From Bacteroidales bacterium (GTDB lineage Bacteria > Bacteroidota > Bacteroidia > Bacteroidales > WCHB1-69): a stretch of DNA of 64,000 nt. The notes beneath the pieces are model-generated. The model was not told where the DNA came from. It saw only the letters and a list, made by a program, of their open reading frames with translations, and made no database searches. The position numbers were made by a program, and so were the translations under genes. The stretch covers positions 1 to 64,000 of the forward strand of contig JAEETJ010000010.1 of the NCBI GenBank assembly GCA_016290295.1, in the 5' to 3' direction. Positions 62,001 to 64,000 of the stretch are shown one piece after another (position 1 is the first letter of the stretch; each line of letters opens with the position of its first letter).

Positions 62001-63355
62001 TAGTGAATGTAGTGGAGACTCCGGTCATTGCTCCGAATAGTGGTACTTATTATGAAGCCTTTGACGCTATCATTACTTGTGCAACTGCTGATGCAGTGAT
62101 CCGTTATACTACCGATGGAACCGAACCTACCGAAACTTCAACGGTATATACAGCTCCTGTAACCATCAGCGCGAACACTACTTTGAAGGCAAAAGCTTGG
62201 AAGACTGGTATGGATGCCAGTATGGTAGTTACCGCTACTTACAACTTCCCGCCCGAAGTGGCCAATATCGCCGCTTTCAAGGCTGCCAGCACTGCCACCA
62301 ACAACACGGTTTACAAGATTGCTGGTGATGTAACCTACGTCTTCCGCAGCGGCAGATATATGTTTGTTGAAGATGCCTCCGCAGCATTGTTGATTTATGA
62401 CAACAGTACTCCTGTTATCACTACCACATATAACGAAGGTGATGTGATTAGTGGTGGTGTTTTCGGTTCATATACACTGTACAATGGTATGGTTGAAATG
62501 GTACCTGCTCGCAATACCGCTGAAGCTACAGGCACTCCTGTGACCATTACACCTATGGTGGCTACCATCCCGACTTTGGTGTCACAGTACAGCACGCTCG
62601 AAAGTCGTTTGGTGACCATCGAGAACGTGACCTTTATCGGTAACAAGAAGTTTGTCAATGGAACTGACACCCTGCAATATTACAACCGTTTCAGCTCAAT
62701 CACCGATGATCCTGAAGCTGGCGAAACAGGTTCTATCACTGGTTTCTTGGCTAATTACAATGGTCAGGTACAGCTCTATCCACGTGACGACAATGACTTC
62801 GCTACCCAGACGATGGAGCAGGTGGCTACACCGGTAATTACTGCAGATCCTTCAACACACCCTGAAGGATATCCTGAAAATGTATTTGAAAATATTGTTC
62901 ACATTAGTATCACTTGTGCCACAGAAGGTGCTACAATTTATTATTCTGTTGAAGGAACTCAGTTTTTCGATGTTGAAAATGCATTATATACTGACGCTTT
63001 TGATTTGTATTGGCCCGATAATCCAACGGTGAGGGCTTATGCGGTAAAGGAAGGAATGATAGATAGTGAGGTTGCATCTGAAAGTTTTCAGCTTATACTT
63101 TTGGACATTCGTGATGCACAACAGCAGTCTGTGAGCATCTATCCCAACCCGACTGATGGTAATGTGACTTTGGATTTGTCAGGACTGAACGCTAAGACGG
63201 TTGAACTGTTCTCCATGAACGGCCAGCTGCTGAACACTGTGGTGCCTACTAATGAGACCATGACCATGTCATTGAGCCAGTACGCTGCCGGCATCTATTT
63301 CGTTCGCATTCACAGCGACAAGGGCGTAACCACCCAGAAGATTGTGAAGAAATAA
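59003..63355 (+). CDS. Giant secreted T9SS cargo protein with repeated chitobiase-like and OB-fold modules
   Basis: A 1450-residue exported protein with a signal peptide (cleavage near VFAEK, residue 27). After an N-terminal domain (about 30-180) come five chitobiase/beta-hexosaminidase C-terminal-like modules with the ITCAT-x-G-x-x-I-x-YT pattern (near 190-270, 575-660, 750-825, 1010-1090 and 1275-1350), and two related OB-fold-like modules (about 270-470 and 1090-1270, each starting VADIAAFKAA or VANIAAFKAA). A jelly-roll-like region at 840-1000 starts STGFEAEEGF. The last 75 residues (SIYPNPTDGNVTLDL to TQKIVKK) are a type A T9SS sorting domain. It has no catalytic motif I know; an adhesin or scaffold is likely. 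Confidence 0.9.
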   Translation: MKKFYVLKIMMAVMLTMLLTVGNVFAEKAWVKVTHTTTLSVGDSIIIAAANYDKAIGTTQNNNNRAAVNITKVGNQATFTTSVQVFVLQQSTVNGAFVLFDPDATGGYLNAPGGGNYLRTAATLPTNGSADWMITVFNNDSITIVAQNSDITQVYMRYNSGSTLFSCYGSGSSVVNAVTIYRYEEVEAATVATPAFTPNEGTYYEPQQVGITCATTGATILYTINGDNPTTNGLVYSTPLSISTTTTVKAVAFLGTDTSFVNQATYTFPTEVADIAAFKAANSSTNAVPYHIMGDVTFVFHGGAYTYVKDASAGLMIYDQNTNNPVITSTYNEGDVIPGGLLGTYTLYNGQPELIPVANPAASTQNTGTVQPIVVTMADLLANYNTYDAQLITLENVTFPNGFTGSNQTTIEQGSSSMVVYKRFPLDTTLAAGTVTNVTGFAAKYNSTIQIYPRFNADLSAAPQPAQPSMTVTLNGEQFSTLDTLQVSFDIQNFTLGTDGLLKLESEMLTAVGMQSPMYLNDQLLAAFLAQTFSPLPAGTHTVTASLVDMTMQPLTPAVSQTVTFTVTAPVAATPVISPDAGTFADSVVVTMTCATPGAQIRYTIAGEVPSATSTLYEGPFTVYSSCTVKAKAFMNNVSWEDSPVAEAAYTIVSGPTLTVDPTSLAFGPNSLTSTVNIYSASLTDPITISCNNSDFQLSATTFPANVGNTSFTITYAGFGPAFGTVTVSSGTLSAQIDLVATAQLPAPVITPASGTTDTVITVVMSDDVQGAGIGYTLDGTDPDVSSPTYNQPIILNVPGTYVVKAYAFLEGWGASDITSATYTVVAPVVPSNDTIMYSTGFEAEEGFTATQTYNSPNIVYSGAEGQQWGTYYGTPSTTDHICGAQSMQMRWYASSASNLGYTFTNFDIRNVTYVTFDAKQTNNLKLCVSYSIDGGNTYVGDSVYTLTTNRHNYRYNVSETGEYNFVRLRFAVILPDAAPSSTSRLTIDSVVVFGVPGVVVNVVETPVIAPNSGTYYEAFDAIITCATADAVIRYTTDGTEPTETSTVYTAPVTISANTTLKAKAWKTGMDASMVVTATYNFPPEVANIAAFKAASTATNNTVYKIAGDVTYVFRSGRYMFVEDASAALLIYDNSTPVITTTYNEGDVISGGVFGSYTLYNGMVEMVPARNTAEATGTPVTITPMVATIPTLVSQYSTLESRLVTIENVTFIGNKKFVNGTDTLQYYNRFSSITDDPEAGETGSITGFLANYNGQVQLYPRDDNDFATQTMEQVATPVITADPSTHPEGYPENVFENIVHISITCATEGATIYYSVEGTQFFDVENALYTDAFDLYWPDNPTVRAYAVKEGMIDSEVASESFQLILLDIRDAQQQSVSIYPNPTDGNVTLDLSGLNAKTVELFSMNGQLLNTVVPTNETMTMSLSQYAAGIYFVRIHSDKGVTTQKIVKK

Positions 63356-63363
63356 TCATCTTA

Positions 63364-63389
63364 TATAGACGGGGCATGCCCCGTCTATA
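63364..63389. repeat. Perfect 26-bp palindrome
   Basis: Perfect two-fold symmetric sequence, 13 bp per arm, with GGGGCATGCCCC at the centre and no loop, starting 9 bases after the stop of the large gene. Could act as a terminator hairpin (followed by CTTATTTTC) or be a REP-like repeat. Confidence 0.75.
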
Positions 63390-63414
63390 CTTATTTTCGA
63401 AAAATACAGATATT

Positions 63415-63449
63415 TGTGGAGATGCGATCAATCACATCTCCACATTTTT
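63415..63449 (+). terminator. Rho-independent terminator of the T9SS cargo gene
   Basis: Stem TGTGGAGATG (63415-63424) with CATCTCCACA (63435-63444), perfect 10 bp, a 10-base loop and a run of five T residues. Confidence 0.8.
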
Positions 63450-63480
63450 AATTAACAGGCAATAGTATAATTAATCAATT

Positions 63481-63550
63481 TGCTAATTAACTAATTTGTA
63501 CATTTGCTAATTATAATTGGCACATTAGCACATTGTCTCATTAGCACATT
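63481..63550. repeat. 8-bp tandem array forming the end of the wbqC-like gene
   Basis: TGCTAATT, AACTAATT, TGTACATT, TGCTAATT, a 6-base slip, then GGCACATT, AGCACATT, GTCTCATT, AGCACATT. The stop codon of the leftward gene (63541-63543) and its final Met-Cys codons are inside it. Confidence 0.85.
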
Positions 63551-64000
63551 AATCTGTTTCCTTCATTGAAAAGGAAGTCAACGATGGAGAGGTTGGGCAC
63601 AAAACCAAGGCGGTCTTCGAAAATCTGGGTGTAGGTTTGGTGTTGAAACGGGTAATCCGTTTTGTGACAACGTTTGGGGTGTATCGCATTACGCAGGTCG
63701 TTAATATCATCCCTTTGCGTGTAATCGGCAATAAACTCATTGGTGCGCTGAGCTTGGAAATCGTGCCCGAAAAGTTTCATAATAACCTGCATCAGCTCCA
63801 AGTTGAAATCAAAGAGAAATTCGTATTTTTTTTCGTAAAAAGGTCTGATATAATCTTGAAAATAAAGAAAATACGGACTTCCACTATAGGCGGTGTCTAT
63901 GCTTTTCCAATGCAATCGCTGCCAGGGCATGGCATAATCGATGCAGACATCCAAAATGGGCATTTTGGAAGAAACATGTACCACAGGAATGGAAAGCACT
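63541..64000 (-). CDS. WbqC-family protein, 5' end outside the window
   Basis: At least 152 residues of a WbqC-like protein; the start lies beyond the window edge. YAMPWQRLHWKSIDTAYSGSPYF split around residues 23-45, FYEKKYEFLFDFNLELM, IHPKRCHKTDYPFQHQTYTQIFEDRLGF and PNLSIVDFLFNEG are the family signature. WbqC proteins are found in O-antigen clusters of Enterobacteria and near lepB in Bacteroidota; their reaction is not known to me. The reading frame ends in an 8-bp tandem array. Confidence 0.88.
   Translation of the reverse strand, partial: VLSIPVVHVSSKMPILDVCIDYAMPWQRLHWKSIDTAYSGSPYFLYFQDYIRPFYEKKYEFLFDFNLELMQVIMKLFGHDFQAQRTNEFIADYTQRDDINDLRNAIHPKRCHKTDYPFQHQTYTQIFEDRLGFVPNLSIVDFLFNEGNRLMC

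Overview
The window comes from a bacterium of the Bacteroidota, most likely the order Bacteroidales. It carries type IX secretion and gliding genes (gldF, gldG, gldJ, a porP/sprF paralogue, porU, porV), two exported proteins of types typical of the phylum (a GH92 mannosidase and a FISUMP lipoprotein) and one very large T9SS cargo protein. Many genes are preceded by the Bacteroidota -7 promoter box TAnnTTTG, and Shine-Dalgarno sequences are scarce. The sequence looks like a chromosomal contig. I saw no rRNA, tRNA, CRISPR array, insertion sequence or phage gene.

Layout. 0-6 kb: a SufT-like gene, rmlA, a cluster of covarying hairpin repeats, then a leftward group gldF-gldG-kamB-like-small membrane gene and a 200-bp nested palindrome. 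6-14 kb: FISUMP lipoprotein, GH92 mannosidase, a short RecQ and a three-gene hipB-hipS-hipT toxin-antitoxin operon with three phased operator-like palindromes. 13.7-21.4 kb: nucleotide-sugar genes (UDP-xylose synthase; gmd and fcl for GDP-fucose; two GT2 glycosyltransferases) and, divergent from gmd, a three-gene operon made of a nucleotidyltransferase-GHMP kinase fusion, a FucP transporter and a mutarotase, which looks like L-fucose uptake and activation.

21.4-43.5 kb: a 22-kb leftward surface-glycan cluster. It opens with a pseudaminic acid operon (pseB, pseC, pseF, a GNAT, pseH, a MaoC dehydratase, pseI; pseG is not present). After a hairpin and a new promoter comes an unusual operon: acyl carrier protein, SDR, split transketolase, metallo-beta-lactamase-fold hydrolase, acyl-AMP ligase and a LuxE-LuxC fusion. 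It continues with malate dehydrogenase, a polyprenyl-phosphate-type GT2, a WecD/WecE pair, a large membrane protein, a sialyltransferase-like glycosyltransferase and a YfhO-like membrane protein. The LuxE-LuxC/transketolase operon is the best candidate for an undescribed system: it has the parts to activate an acid, reduce it to an aldehyde and extend it by a two-carbon ketol unit, presumably for a glycan substituent or branched sugar.

43.6-64 kb: gldJ, porP-like, porU, porV, ispF and cdsA, then an M3 peptidase, a LUD protein, ftsH and rsfS, then a 1450-residue T9SS cargo protein built from duplicated modules, and the 3' part of a wbqC-like gene. Throughout the window, intergenic spaces carry short tandem arrays of 7-bp or 8-bp A+T-rich units. 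Several of these form or touch the stop codon of the adjacent gene.
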